Below the pieces are notes generated by a model. That model saw nothing but the letters and a program-made list of their open reading frames with translations. It was not told the DNA's origin and made no database searches. A program made the position numbers and the translations under genes. Below, piece by piece: positions 1 to 7,758 of a stretch of 64,000 nucleotides of DNA; the first letter of the stretch is position 1, and each line of letters starts with the position of its first letter. Source of the DNA: Hyphomonadaceae bacterium UKL13-1 (GTDB lineage Bacteria; Pseudomonadota; Alphaproteobacteria; Caulobacterales; Aquidulcibacteraceae); NCBI GenBank assembly GCA_001602435.1, contig CP012156.1, forward strand, positions 2,735,898-2,799,897, in the 5' to 3' direction.

Positions 1-252
1 ATGGATAAGGAGGGCAATCTGAACCCTCTGTTCAAAACGCCAGAGCAAGGTGCGGCCACCAGTGTGTGGTGTGCGACTTCGCCTCAACTTGAGGGGATGG
101 GCGGGGTCTATTGTGAGGATTGCGATATCGCGGTGCGCCATGTTGCAGGCGGAAAAGCCCATGGTGAAGTGCGCGACCATGCCGTGGACCAAGATGCGGC
201 CCGCGACCTTTGGGCCCTGTCAGAAAAATTAACAGGCGTTTCATACGGTTAA
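1..252 (+). CDS. Short-chain dehydrogenase/reductase, C-terminal fragment
   Basis: This is the C-terminal end of a larger protein; the reading frame is open at the window edge, so the ATG at base 1 is probably an internal methionine. The segment KTPEQGAATSVWCATSP followed by GGVYCEDCDIA matches the C-terminal part of retinol-dehydrogenase-like SDR oxidoreductases, where it follows the Rossmann core. The catalytic YxxxK and the NAD(P)-binding glycine motif lie outside the window, so cofactor and substrate cannot be judged. The family call rests on this tail alone. Confidence 0.7.
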   Translation: MDKEGNLNPLFKTPEQGAATSVWCATSPQLEGMGGVYCEDCDIAVRHVAGGKAHGEVRDHAVDQDAARDLWALSEKLTGVSYG

Positions 253-361
253 ATCCAAAAATCAACAAAACTAAGACGATTACCTAAAATAAGACTCGAC
301 AGGATCAAAACAAGAACATAGTCTAATCTCATTCGCAGCACAGCAGAAGGCAGGGCGTGTG

Positions 362-1183
362 ATGATATTAGATAAGTCTATGAAATTAATTGGTTTGTTT
401 GGCGTCTTTGTGGCAATTACGGCCGCCGCCCCCAGCTTTGAGCGCGGGGAAGCGGGCCAAGTCAGCAAAGTGCTTGATGGGGATAGTTTTGTCCTCGACT
501 CCGGGCTGGAAGTGCGCCTCGCTGAGGTGGAGGCACCGCGGGTTCGCCCTGGAGACATCTGGGGGCCGCGGGCAACCCAGGATTTGGAACGTCTGATTTT
601 AGGCAAGAAGGTTGAGCTGCGCTATGATGGTCTGCGGCGTGACCGGCGCGGGCGGGCGATTGCCCATGTGTTTGTGCCGCAAGGCTTGGGCAAAGAAGCC
701 GTTTGGGTCCAATCGGCCTTGCTGAAGAATGGTCTGGCGCGGGTTCACACCTATGCGGATAACCGCCGCGCAATTGGCGACCTTTGGCAGGCAGAACGCG
801 AGGCGCGGCGGGCTGGGCGCGGCGTGTGGACATCTGGTCCCTATCAAGTCCGCTTTGCTACCCCCGAAGCGCTTCAGGGCGGGATCAACAGCTTCCAACT
901 GATGGAAGGCAAGGTGGAAAAGGCCAGCCAGCGCGGCAAAGTCATCTTCTTGAACTTCGGGACGGACGAGAAGACAGACGTAACGGCTATCGTGCCTGAA
1001 ACGGCTTTCCCACGCTGGCGCGGGGGCGCGCAGGACTTGCTGGCCCTACAGGGCCGCACCATCCGCGTGCGCGGCTATGTGCGCAGTTCCAATGGCCCCA
1101 GCGTCTGGGTTGACCATCCAGAGCAGATTGAGTTCATCATGGCCCCCGCTGCACCACGCCAGCAGGCAAGCCTAAAGCCGTGA
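362..1183 (+). CDS. Secreted thermonuclease-like (SNase domain) protein
   Basis: The 273-residue protein begins with a hydrophobic signal sequence and continues into a staphylococcal-nuclease-like beta barrel at about residues 30-160. Typical stretches are VLDGDSFVLDSG, VRLAEVEAPR and, near the domain end, EREARRAGRGVW. The classic SNase arginines and acidic metal ligands appear only partly conserved, so nuclease activity is uncertain. The last 110 residues form a second domain that I do not recognise. GTG at 359 directly precedes ATG at 362; the AGAAGG at 345-350 could serve either, and another ATG lies at 380. Export to the periplasm is inferred. Confidence 0.75.
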   Translation: MILDKSMKLIGLFGVFVAITAAAPSFERGEAGQVSKVLDGDSFVLDSGLEVRLAEVEAPRVRPGDIWGPRATQDLERLILGKKVELRYDGLRRDRRGRAIAHVFVPQGLGKEAVWVQSALLKNGLARVHTYADNRRAIGDLWQAEREARRAGRGVWTSGPYQVRFATPEALQGGINSFQLMEGKVEKASQRGKVIFLNFGTDEKTDVTAIVPETAFPRWRGGAQDLLALQGRTIRVRGYVRSSNGPSVWVDHPEQIEFIMAPAAPRQQASLKP

Positions 1184-1242
1184 GGCGTGCGTAACAAGGA
1201 GCAGATTTGTAACCGACGCCCTTTTGGGATCAGTCAACACGA

Positions 1243-3030
1243 TCAAGGAACAGCGGGGCTTGGTGCTTTTGCTGTTCCGCCAGTCGTAAGCTGCTCTGGC
1301 GCGTTTGCCTGCTCGCGAAGTGTTTGCGCGATAGATCGCATTTCCTTGGCTCTTTCAGCAATGTTCTGAAGGTCGACATCGCCTAAAGGATAAAAGCCTT
1401 GGACCTGCAGATTTGGATTGCTGTTAGCTCTTGCGTCACGAACTCTCAACACAGGTTTTCCGCCGAGCAGATAGTCACCCATTCCCTCTTCGTTGACCCT
1501 GACTTCAAACTCGAATGTTTTCGTGAATTCAGGCGAACGGCTCGGGAAGGTCCCATAGCGCCATTGGAATTTGAAGCTTTCGGCCACCACCGCGCCAGCT
1601 GCAGTCAGGCTCTCGTCTGACACACCCAGATAAGCAAGCTCAATTGTTTCAGGCACCAAGAGATTTGGATCTGCTGGCTTAACGGTGATTGGCGGCGTAG
1701 TGGGCTGGTTCAAGAGCGTCCGACCGCTAACGCTCACTAATAAATAACGGCTGCCCAAAGCAAAGATGGGGTCCTTCCACAAAACCTCATAGCGACCGTC
1801 CTTGTCCTCATCTTCAAGACAATGGCCTTTCACGCGCCATTGATGAAATTCTGGAGCTGTCTTGGCCATCTGCTCAGCATTACGCCAACACAAAAATATC
1901 GAATGATTTCGATACTGCAATGGAAAAAGAAGAGCGCCCGGAGGTCCAAATCGCTCAGGCCGATTGAGGGGGGTCGCATCCTGAGAAAAGGCACCCGGTG
2001 GGCGTATGGTTTGGCGCGCGACGATTTCACCCACTTGTATGGGACGCGGCGCTGGGTCTACTTGCGCCAACGTAAGAACATGCATGCGGGTTGGCATGCT
2101 GTTTTCCAATTGCGCGGCCTGTCCGTCCACAATTCTCGCCAATGTGAACATGGCCGCTATTAGTTCCTTTTGGCTAGGGGGCGGTGGCGTCTCTACTTTC
2201 TTTACAGGCTTGGCAGGCTGCTCCATTGAGGCCAAAACTTTAAGGCGGTTAGTCCCCTCCTGACGGAGGCGTAAGTTTCCAGCCGGAGTCGCCAATAGTG
2301 CGCTGCCATCGGCTTCTCTTTGAGCCGGGAGGCTGTCAACCCAGACGCCTTGGATCATCAAATCGACATCGACATCCTTCGAGTCCCACTCAATGAAACG
2401 ATATTCCATCCGCAGATCGGGAAACAGCTCAACCTCCTTTTCTTGAAAGCTGAACTTGAGTGCGGTACTGGCGTTCATCACAGAAAAGCTTTTTAGAAGA
2501 TAGGGTTGTCCAGTGATGATAACCTCAGCCTGACCATCTTCCTTTTGTTGAAGGCATGCATGTGAGGCTTTGTCCTTGTCATTGCGACCAAAGAAGCACC
2601 AGATTTGCACATAGTTACGCTGTCCATAGGATCGATTGATTGGAACGCCATTGATGGTTGTGGAGTTGATGGTTTGGGAAGTAAAGCGGCCAGCCCAATA
2701 ACCTTTAGCGCCTGCTTTTAAGAGAGTTTTCTCGCCATTTCCAAACAGGCCAGAAATAACGAGATCTTCTGTCAGCTCTGCCGTCCGGCGATATTTGAAG
2801 GGAATGGAAGCAAGCGCTTGGTCGCGGCCAACTGCTCCATTGGCGACACGCACTTCGGCACCGTCACGCACCAGCATGACCATATTGAGTTCAAGTGGCC
2901 CGACTTGTGGCTGCGGGGGTGCCGGTTCCGCAGCCTTGGATGCTGCCTCGGGTGCCATTTGTGCCGTCACAGCGGCAGGCAAAAACGATGAAAGGAAGGC
3001 GATAAAAATCAAGTAAAAGTAATGTCGCAT
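1243..3030 (-). CDS. Secreted protein of unknown function with an internal repeat
   Basis: This 595-residue protein is not recognised. An N-terminal hydrophobic segment ending near AAVTAQ looks like a cleavable signal peptide, followed by an Ala/Pro-rich linker. The body contains two related modules. Around residues 143-185 a Cys pair (C145, C159) precedes EDGQAEV and PYLL; around residues 380-430 a second Cys pair (C381, C404) precedes KDGRYEV and RYLL. A proline-rich linker near residue 280 separates the two halves, suggesting an ancient duplication with one disulfide per half. A TTG six bases upstream is an alternative start. It is convergent with the thermonuclease gene, and no operon partner is evident. 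Confidence 0.7.
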   Translation of the reverse strand: MRHYFYLIFIAFLSSFLPAAVTAQMAPEAASKAAEPAPPQPQVGPLELNMVMLVRDGAEVRVANGAVGRDQALASIPFKYRRTAELTEDLVISGLFGNGEKTLLKAGAKGYWAGRFTSQTINSTTINGVPINRSYGQRNYVQIWCFFGRNDKDKASHACLQQKEDGQAEVIITGQPYLLKSFSVMNASTALKFSFQEKEVELFPDLRMEYRFIEWDSKDVDVDLMIQGVWVDSLPAQREADGSALLATPAGNLRLRQEGTNRLKVLASMEQPAKPVKKVETPPPPSQKELIAAMFTLARIVDGQAAQLENSMPTRMHVLTLAQVDPAPRPIQVGEIVARQTIRPPGAFSQDATPLNRPERFGPPGALLFPLQYRNHSIFLCWRNAEQMAKTAPEFHQWRVKGHCLEDEDKDGRYEVLWKDPIFALGSRYLLVSVSGRTLLNQPTTPPITVKPADPNLLVPETIELAYLGVSDESLTAAGAVVAESFKFQWRYGTFPSRSPEFTKTFEFEVRVNEEGMGDYLLGGKPVLRVRDARANSNPNLQVQGFYPLGDVDLQNIAERAKEMRSIAQTLREQANAPEQLTTGGTAKAPSPAVP

Positions 3031-3100
3031 TCCCAAACGCTACTTCAGATTTTAGGCTTGTCAAGAATGAACCAACTACGCAGTTCTGGCTATGTACCCT

Positions 3101-4417
3101 TCAAACAGGCGAGACAGGTGCACCACCCTTGCGGGCCTTGATCAAGCGACCAGACATGGCGGTCAGTTCGCCCATGGCTTTCAGTGGCGACAGCTTTGGT
3201 TCGGCAGGCTGGCCGCGACCGAGGCGGTAGAATTGGCTGTAATACCAATAGATGCCGGCAAAGCCTTGGATGGTGCGGATCAGCTTGATCGGGGATTTGG
3301 GACCGAAGAAGCCTGGCCGCTCTTGCAGCTGTTGTTCCCAAGCTGGCAAATGGTCCGTTGTCCCGTCCAGAAGCGCATTGGCGGCTTTGAGGTCGATGGT
3401 CAAAGGCCGGGCGATGCCAATCACGTCCACGCCTTCATCCAAGGCTGCCTGCATGCCGGCAAGGGTGCGCAGGCCACCGGTGAGCATAATGGGCATGGTG
3501 ACTTCGCGGCGCAGGGTGCGGGCAAAGTCGATGAAATAGGCTTCGCGAGCTAAGGTCGAGGCGCTTTTGGTCGGGCGTGGGGCGGATGGGTCGAGACCCT
3601 CCATCCCCATCATCTCTGGCGCTTCATAATTGCCGCCCGAAACTTCGAGCAAGTCCACACCCAGCTCTTGCAGCCACTTGGCCACTTGCACGGAATCTTC
3701 CGTCGTCAAGCCGCCCTTTTGGAAATCTGACGAGTTGAGTTTTACGCCAACGCCAAAGCCCGGTGCCACGGCAGCCCGCGTCTGGCGCACCGCTTCTAAC
3801 AAGGGCCGCGCCCGGTTTTCGAGTGAGCCGCCGTAAAGATCGTGGCGCTGATTGGCCAAAGGATTGAGGAAAGACGATAAGAGATAGCCGTGGGCGGCGT
3901 GGATTTGCACGCCTGTAAAGCCACTTGCTTGGCAGGTAAGGGCCGCTTGCACAAAGGCTTGGATAACGGCCTCAACTTCGACTGCACTCATGGCTTGGGG
4001 TTCGCCAAATTGACCGCCGGGCAGACCCAATTTTACTGCCGAGGGTGCCTTGGGGTTTGGGTTGACCAATTTCTGGGTTTGTCGACCAGCATGGCTGATC
4101 TGAGCCCACAAATGGGTGCCGTTTGCGGTACCAGCTTGGGTCCAAGCCCGCAGCGCTGCTTCAGCCTCTGGCGTTGGCGCATGAGCCAAGATGACATTGC
4201 CCGGACGCTCGAGATGATCTGCGTCGATGATCACATTGCCTGTAATCAACAGGCCACAGCCACCTTCGGCCCAACCTTGATACAAGCGGACCAACCCGAC
4301 GGTCGGCACGCCACGACTATCGGCCAAGCCTTCCGTCATGGCTGCTTTAGCCAGCCGGTTTTTCAGGACTGCCCCGCAAGGAAGCGTGAGAGGGGTCTGG
4401 ATCGTCGTGGTCGCCAT
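3101..4417 (-). CDS. NADH:flavin oxidoreductase, Old Yellow Enzyme family
   Basis: A 438-residue TIM-barrel FMN enzyme. The N-terminal LKNRLAKAAMTEGLA, the substrate-binding HAAHGYLLSSFLNP with its His pair, the following RHDLYGGSLENRAR and the phosphate-binding GGLRTLAGM/GIARP near the C-terminus are all visible. Family members reduce activated C=C bonds of enones or other xenobiotics with NAD(P)H; the natural substrate is unknown. A C-terminal extension with an aromatic YYSQFYRLGRGQ stretch is seen in one bacterial subgroup. The start at 4417 is preceded by GGGAGA. The gene lies 59 bases downstream of lpd on the same strand and may be read with the TCA block. Confidence 0.88.
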   Translation of the reverse strand: MATTTIQTPLTLPCGAVLKNRLAKAAMTEGLADSRGVPTVGLVRLYQGWAEGGCGLLITGNVIIDADHLERPGNVILAHAPTPEAEAALRAWTQAGTANGTHLWAQISHAGRQTQKLVNPNPKAPSAVKLGLPGGQFGEPQAMSAVEVEAVIQAFVQAALTCQASGFTGVQIHAAHGYLLSSFLNPLANQRHDLYGGSLENRARPLLEAVRQTRAAVAPGFGVGVKLNSSDFQKGGLTTEDSVQVAKWLQELGVDLLEVSGGNYEAPEMMGMEGLDPSAPRPTKSASTLAREAYFIDFARTLRREVTMPIMLTGGLRTLAGMQAALDEGVDVIGIARPLTIDLKAANALLDGTTDHLPAWEQQLQERPGFFGPKSPIKLIRTIQGFAGIYWYYSQFYRLGRGQPAEPKLSPLKAMGELTAMSGRLIKARKGGAPVSPV

Positions 4418-4476
4418 AGCAACTCTCCCGCTGAATTGTTGGTTTTGGGTGAAGCCCGTGGGCTCATCCAAAAAGA

Positions 4477-5880
4477 CTACATTTGCATGACCCAGCCATC
4501 AACGGCCTTGCCGGCTTCGCGCATGGCTTCCGACATGGTTGGGTGGGCATGGCAGGTGCGTGCGATATCTTCGGCTGAAGCACCAAATTCCATGGCCAAG
4601 CAAGCTTCGCCAATCATTTCGCCCACGCCGACGCCAATCATATGCACGCCCAAGATCCGGCGGGTTTCGGCATGTTCGAGGATTTTCACAAAGCCATCGG
4701 TCTCGTGATTGGTGCGGGCGCGGCTATTGGCCATGAAGGGGAATTTGCCGACCTTATAGGGCGTGCCTGCGGCTTTTAATTCTTCTTCGGTTTTGCCGAC
4801 GCTGGCCACTTCTGGATTGGTATAGACCACACCTGGAATGACATCGAAATTCACATGGCCGGACTTGCCCGCCATGATTTCAGCCACGGCAGCACCTTCT
4901 TCCTCGGCTTTATGGGCCAGCATCGGGCCATAGGTCACGTCGCCGATCACATAGACGCCAGGCGCCGTTGTGGCCCAATGGGTGGAAGGGATAAAGCCGC
5001 GCGCATCGGTGGCAATGCCCACCGTCTCCAGCCCTAAGCCATCGGTATAAGGCTTGCGACCGATCGAGACCAAGACGACGTCGGCTTCCAAGACCTTTGC
5101 ATCGCCGCCCTTAGCAGGCTCAACCGTCACCTTGACGCCAGAGCCTGTATTCTCAACTTGGGTGACCTTGGTGCCGAGTTCAAAAATCAAGCCCTGCTTC
5201 TTCAGGATGCGCATGAATTGGGTGGAGACTTCGCCGTCCATCGTGGGCGTAATCCGGTCAAGATATTCAACCACAGTCACTTCGGCACCCAGACGACGCC
5301 AGACAGAGCCCATTTCAAGGCCGATATAGCCCCCGCCAATCACGATCATCTTCTTGGGCACTGCAGCCAGCTTCAAAGCGCCAGTGGAGGAGACAATCCG
5401 CTCTTCATCGATCGTCACGCCGGGCAAGGACAGGATGTCAGACCCCGTCGCGATGACGATATTTTTGGTGGCAAGGCTGGAAACCGTGCCATCGGCCGCC
5501 GTCACATTGACCGTACCAGCCCCTGCAATCGCGCCCGTGCCAACCAGATAGGTGATTTTGTTCTTCTTCATCAAGAACTCAACGCCTTTGGTCAGGCCAT
5601 CAACGGCGTCATCCTTTTGCGCCAGCATTTTGGTGAGGTTAAGCGAGACACCGGTCACTTCAATGCCCATATCGGCAAAGTGATGCTGGGCCGCTTCATA
5701 GGCTTCGGAGGCATGCAGGAGGGCTTTGGACGGGATACAGCCGACATTCAGACAGGTCCCACCCAAGCGGCCGCGCTTTTCAACGATGGCGGTCTTCAAC
5801 CCCAATTGGGCTGCCCGAATGGCGCAATTATAGCCACCTGGACCACCCCCGATGATGACGACGTCAAACTGTTCTGCCAT
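4477..5880 (-). CDS. lpd: Dihydrolipoyl dehydrogenase (E3)
   Basis: A 467-residue flavoprotein that reoxidises the dihydrolipoamide of 2-oxo acid dehydrogenase complexes with NAD+. Visible features are the FAD-binding [13 protein letters not shown] at the N-terminus, the redox disulfide [13 protein letters not shown] near residue 45, a second Rossmann motif [13 protein letters not shown], the second FAD contact [14 protein letters not shown] and the C-terminal active-site HAHPTMSEA. The start at 5880 follows AGGAG; an upstream in-frame extension is not expected from the family. Its position after odhA and odhB identifies it as the E3 of the 2-oxoglutarate dehydrogenase complex, though E3 may be shared with other complexes. 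Confidence 0.97.
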   Translation of the reverse strand: MAEQFDVVIIGGGPGGYNCAIRAAQLGLKTAIVEKRGRLGGTCLNVGCIPSKALLHASEAYEAAQHHFADMGIEVTGVSLNLTKMLAQKDDAVDGLTKGVEFLMKKNKITYLVGTGAIAGAGTVNVTAADGTVSSLATKNIVIATGSDILSLPGVTIDEERIVSSTGALKLAAVPKKMIVIGGGYIGLEMGSVWRRLGAEVTVVEYLDRITPTMDGEVSTQFMRILKKQGLIFELGTKVTQVENTGSGVKVTVEPAKGGDAKVLEADVVLVSIGRKPYTDGLGLETVGIATDARGFIPSTHWATTAPGVYVIGDVTYGPMLAHKAEEEGAAVAEIMAGKSGHVNFDVIPGVVYTNPEVASVGKTEEELKAAGTPYKVGKFPFMANSRARTNHETDGFVKILEHAETRRILGVHMIGVGVGEMIGEACLAMEFGASAEDIARTCHAHPTMSEAMREAGKAVDGWVMQM

Positions 5881-5988
5881 GGTAGAAGCTCCTGATTGGA
5901 TGGTTTTAACGACCGCTCTTACGCCCCTTGGGCTGCAATCGCTACAGAGGGATGGACCAAATTCTGCAATTGGCCCGGTCAAATTTCC

Positions 5989-6423
5989 TCAAGCCAAAGC
6001 GCCTGTCAGCGTCAGCCAGAAGAAGAGGGTAAAGCTCGCTAAAAGCGCGACGCATTGGGCCGCATCAACCAAGCGCTCCATCGGGGTGGTCTTGTACAAA
6101 ATGAGGCGGATATCGCGACAGGTCATGAACAGGATACAATCAATCGCCAACGCCAGCCCCAAGGCCCAAAAAGCCAGTGAACTTGAAAAGGCCAAGGCAA
6201 CCAGACTTGTAACCAAAGCGCCAATCGAGGTGCGCCAAGCCGACGCCCGCCAGCCCATGGCATAATTGGCCATCAGGTCGAGATGATGTTGGGGTGTTTC
6301 AGCCAGCGCTTCCGGGATCGGCCCCTCGCCCTCCAGCACCTTGGTGACCTGTGACGCGAGCCACAGACCCAATATGCTGGAGACAGCGTAAAGAAATACG
6401 ATGATCCCGGCGAGGGTTAGCAT
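5989..6423 (-). CDS. Small four-helix membrane protein between odhB and lpd
   Basis: A 144-residue protein with four predicted hydrophobic helices, at about residues 1-25, 65-85, 86-105 and 122-143. The loop between helices 1 and 2 contains ETPQHHLDLMANYAMGWRAS. I do not recognise the family. It sits on the same strand as odhB (48 bases upstream) and lpd (108 bases downstream), so it is probably cotranscribed with them. That it interacts with the complex cannot be inferred from position alone. The ribosome-binding site is weak. Confidence 0.65.
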   Translation of the reverse strand: MLTLAGIIVFLYAVSSILGLWLASQVTKVLEGEGPIPEALAETPQHHLDLMANYAMGWRASAWRTSIGALVTSLVALAFSSSLAFWALGLALAIDCILFMTCRDIRLILYKTTPMERLVDAAQCVALLASFTLFFWLTLTGALA

Positions 6424-6471
6424 TCAATCCATCCCAGCCCTAAAGCCTCGGTCACGACGGAGGCGACCTGT

Positions 6472-7680
6472 TTAGATGTCCAACAACATACGCTCTGGAT
6501 CTTCCAAGCATTCTTTGACGCGCACAAGGAAGGTCACGGCCTCTTTGCCGTCCACGATCCGGTGGTCATAAGACAAAGCCAGATACATCATCGGGCGAAC
6601 CATGATTTGACCGCCAACAACCATCGGACGATCTTGGATCTTGTGCATACCCAAAATGCCCGACTGCGGCGCGTTCAGGATCGGCGTGGACATCAGCGAG
6701 CCATAGACGCCACCATTGGAAATGGTGAAAGTGCCGCCCTGCATGTCATCAATGGTCAAAGCGCCATCGCGGGCCTTTTTGCCCAGATCAGCAATGCCCT
6801 TTTCAATACCGGCGAGGCCTAAGTCTTCAGCGTTGCGCAACACAGGAACCACAAGACCCTTTTCGGTGCCCACGGCGACCCCAATGTCATAGAAGTTCTT
6901 GTAGATGATGTCGGTGCCATCAATCTCAGCGTTCACGGCCGGCACGTCCTTCAGGGCGACCAGACAAGCCTTCACGAAGAAGCTCATAAAGCCCAATTTG
7001 GTGCCGTGCTTCTTCTCAAAAATGTCTTTGTATTTGTTGCGCACCGCCATGACATTGGTCATGTCGACTTCGTTGAAGGTCGTCAGCATGGCTGCGGTGT
7101 TTTGCGCGTCCTTCAAGCGGCGGGCGATGGTTTGACGCAGGCGCGTCATCTTCACACGCTCTTCGCGGGCACCCAAAGCGCGGGGCGCTGAAGGCGCGAC
7201 TGCAACGGGCGCAGGCGCTGCAGCCAAAGCTGCAACAGCGGCCAAAGCGTCGCCCTTGGTGATCCGGCCATCCTTGCCGCTGCCGGTCACAGCGCTGGTT
7301 GGAACGCCTGCGGTTTCCAAAGCACGTGCGGCAGATGGCATCGGCTCATGGGTTGCCACTGGGGCTGCAACTGGGGCAGGAGCAGCAACAGGTGCTGGTG
7401 CCGCGGCGGCCGGGGCAGGCTTGGCTGCGGCTGGGCTTGCGGCTGCACCGGCTTCCACCCGACCAATCACCATGCCGGGGGTCACGGTTGTACCATCTGT
7501 CGCTAAGATTTCAGCCAGAACGCCGTCGGCTGGTGCCACGACTTCTAGAGCAACCTTGTCGGTTTCGATCTCGACCAGAATCTCGTCTTTTTTGACCGCA
7601 TCACCGGCCTTTTTCGACCAAGAACCAATCGAGCCTTCGGCAACGGATTCACCCATAACGGGGACGACGATATCGAGCAT
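6472..7680 (-). CDS. odhB: Dihydrolipoyl succinyltransferase (E2 of 2-oxoglutarate dehydrogenase)
   Basis: A 402-residue E2 core enzyme that transfers the succinyl group from E1-bound thiamine intermediate to CoA. Residues 1-75 form a single lipoyl domain with the lipoylation site [11 protein letters not shown] (Lys42). An Ala/Pro-rich flexible linker of about 45 residues follows, then the E1/E3-binding domain ([12 protein letters not shown] to GRITKGD). The C-terminal acyltransferase domain carries the catalytic motif [13 protein letters not shown]. The ATG at 7680 has GGAGG upstream. The gene lies downstream of odhA and upstream of lpd on the minus strand, giving the gene order E1-E2-E3 of a complete complex. 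Confidence 0.97.
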   Translation of the reverse strand: MLDIVVPVMGESVAEGSIGSWSKKAGDAVKKDEILVEIETDKVALEVVAPADGVLAEILATDGTTVTPGMVIGRVEAGAAASPAAAKPAPAAAAPAPVAAPAPVAAPVATHEPMPSAARALETAGVPTSAVTGSGKDGRITKGDALAAVAALAAAPAPVAVAPSAPRALGAREERVKMTRLRQTIARRLKDAQNTAAMLTTFNEVDMTNVMAVRNKYKDIFEKKHGTKLGFMSFFVKACLVALKDVPAVNAEIDGTDIIYKNFYDIGVAVGTEKGLVVPVLRNAEDLGLAGIEKGIADLGKKARDGALTIDDMQGGTFTISNGGVYGSLMSTPILNAPQSGILGMHKIQDRPMVVGGQIMVRPMMYLALSYDHRIVDGKEAVTFLVRVKECLEDPERMLLDI

Positions 7681-7758
7681 AAAACCTCCAGCGGAGTCAG
7701 AATGGTGAAGGGGCAACAGGCCCCTATGTAAGGATCGAAAGCGAGTTTCGCCAGATGA

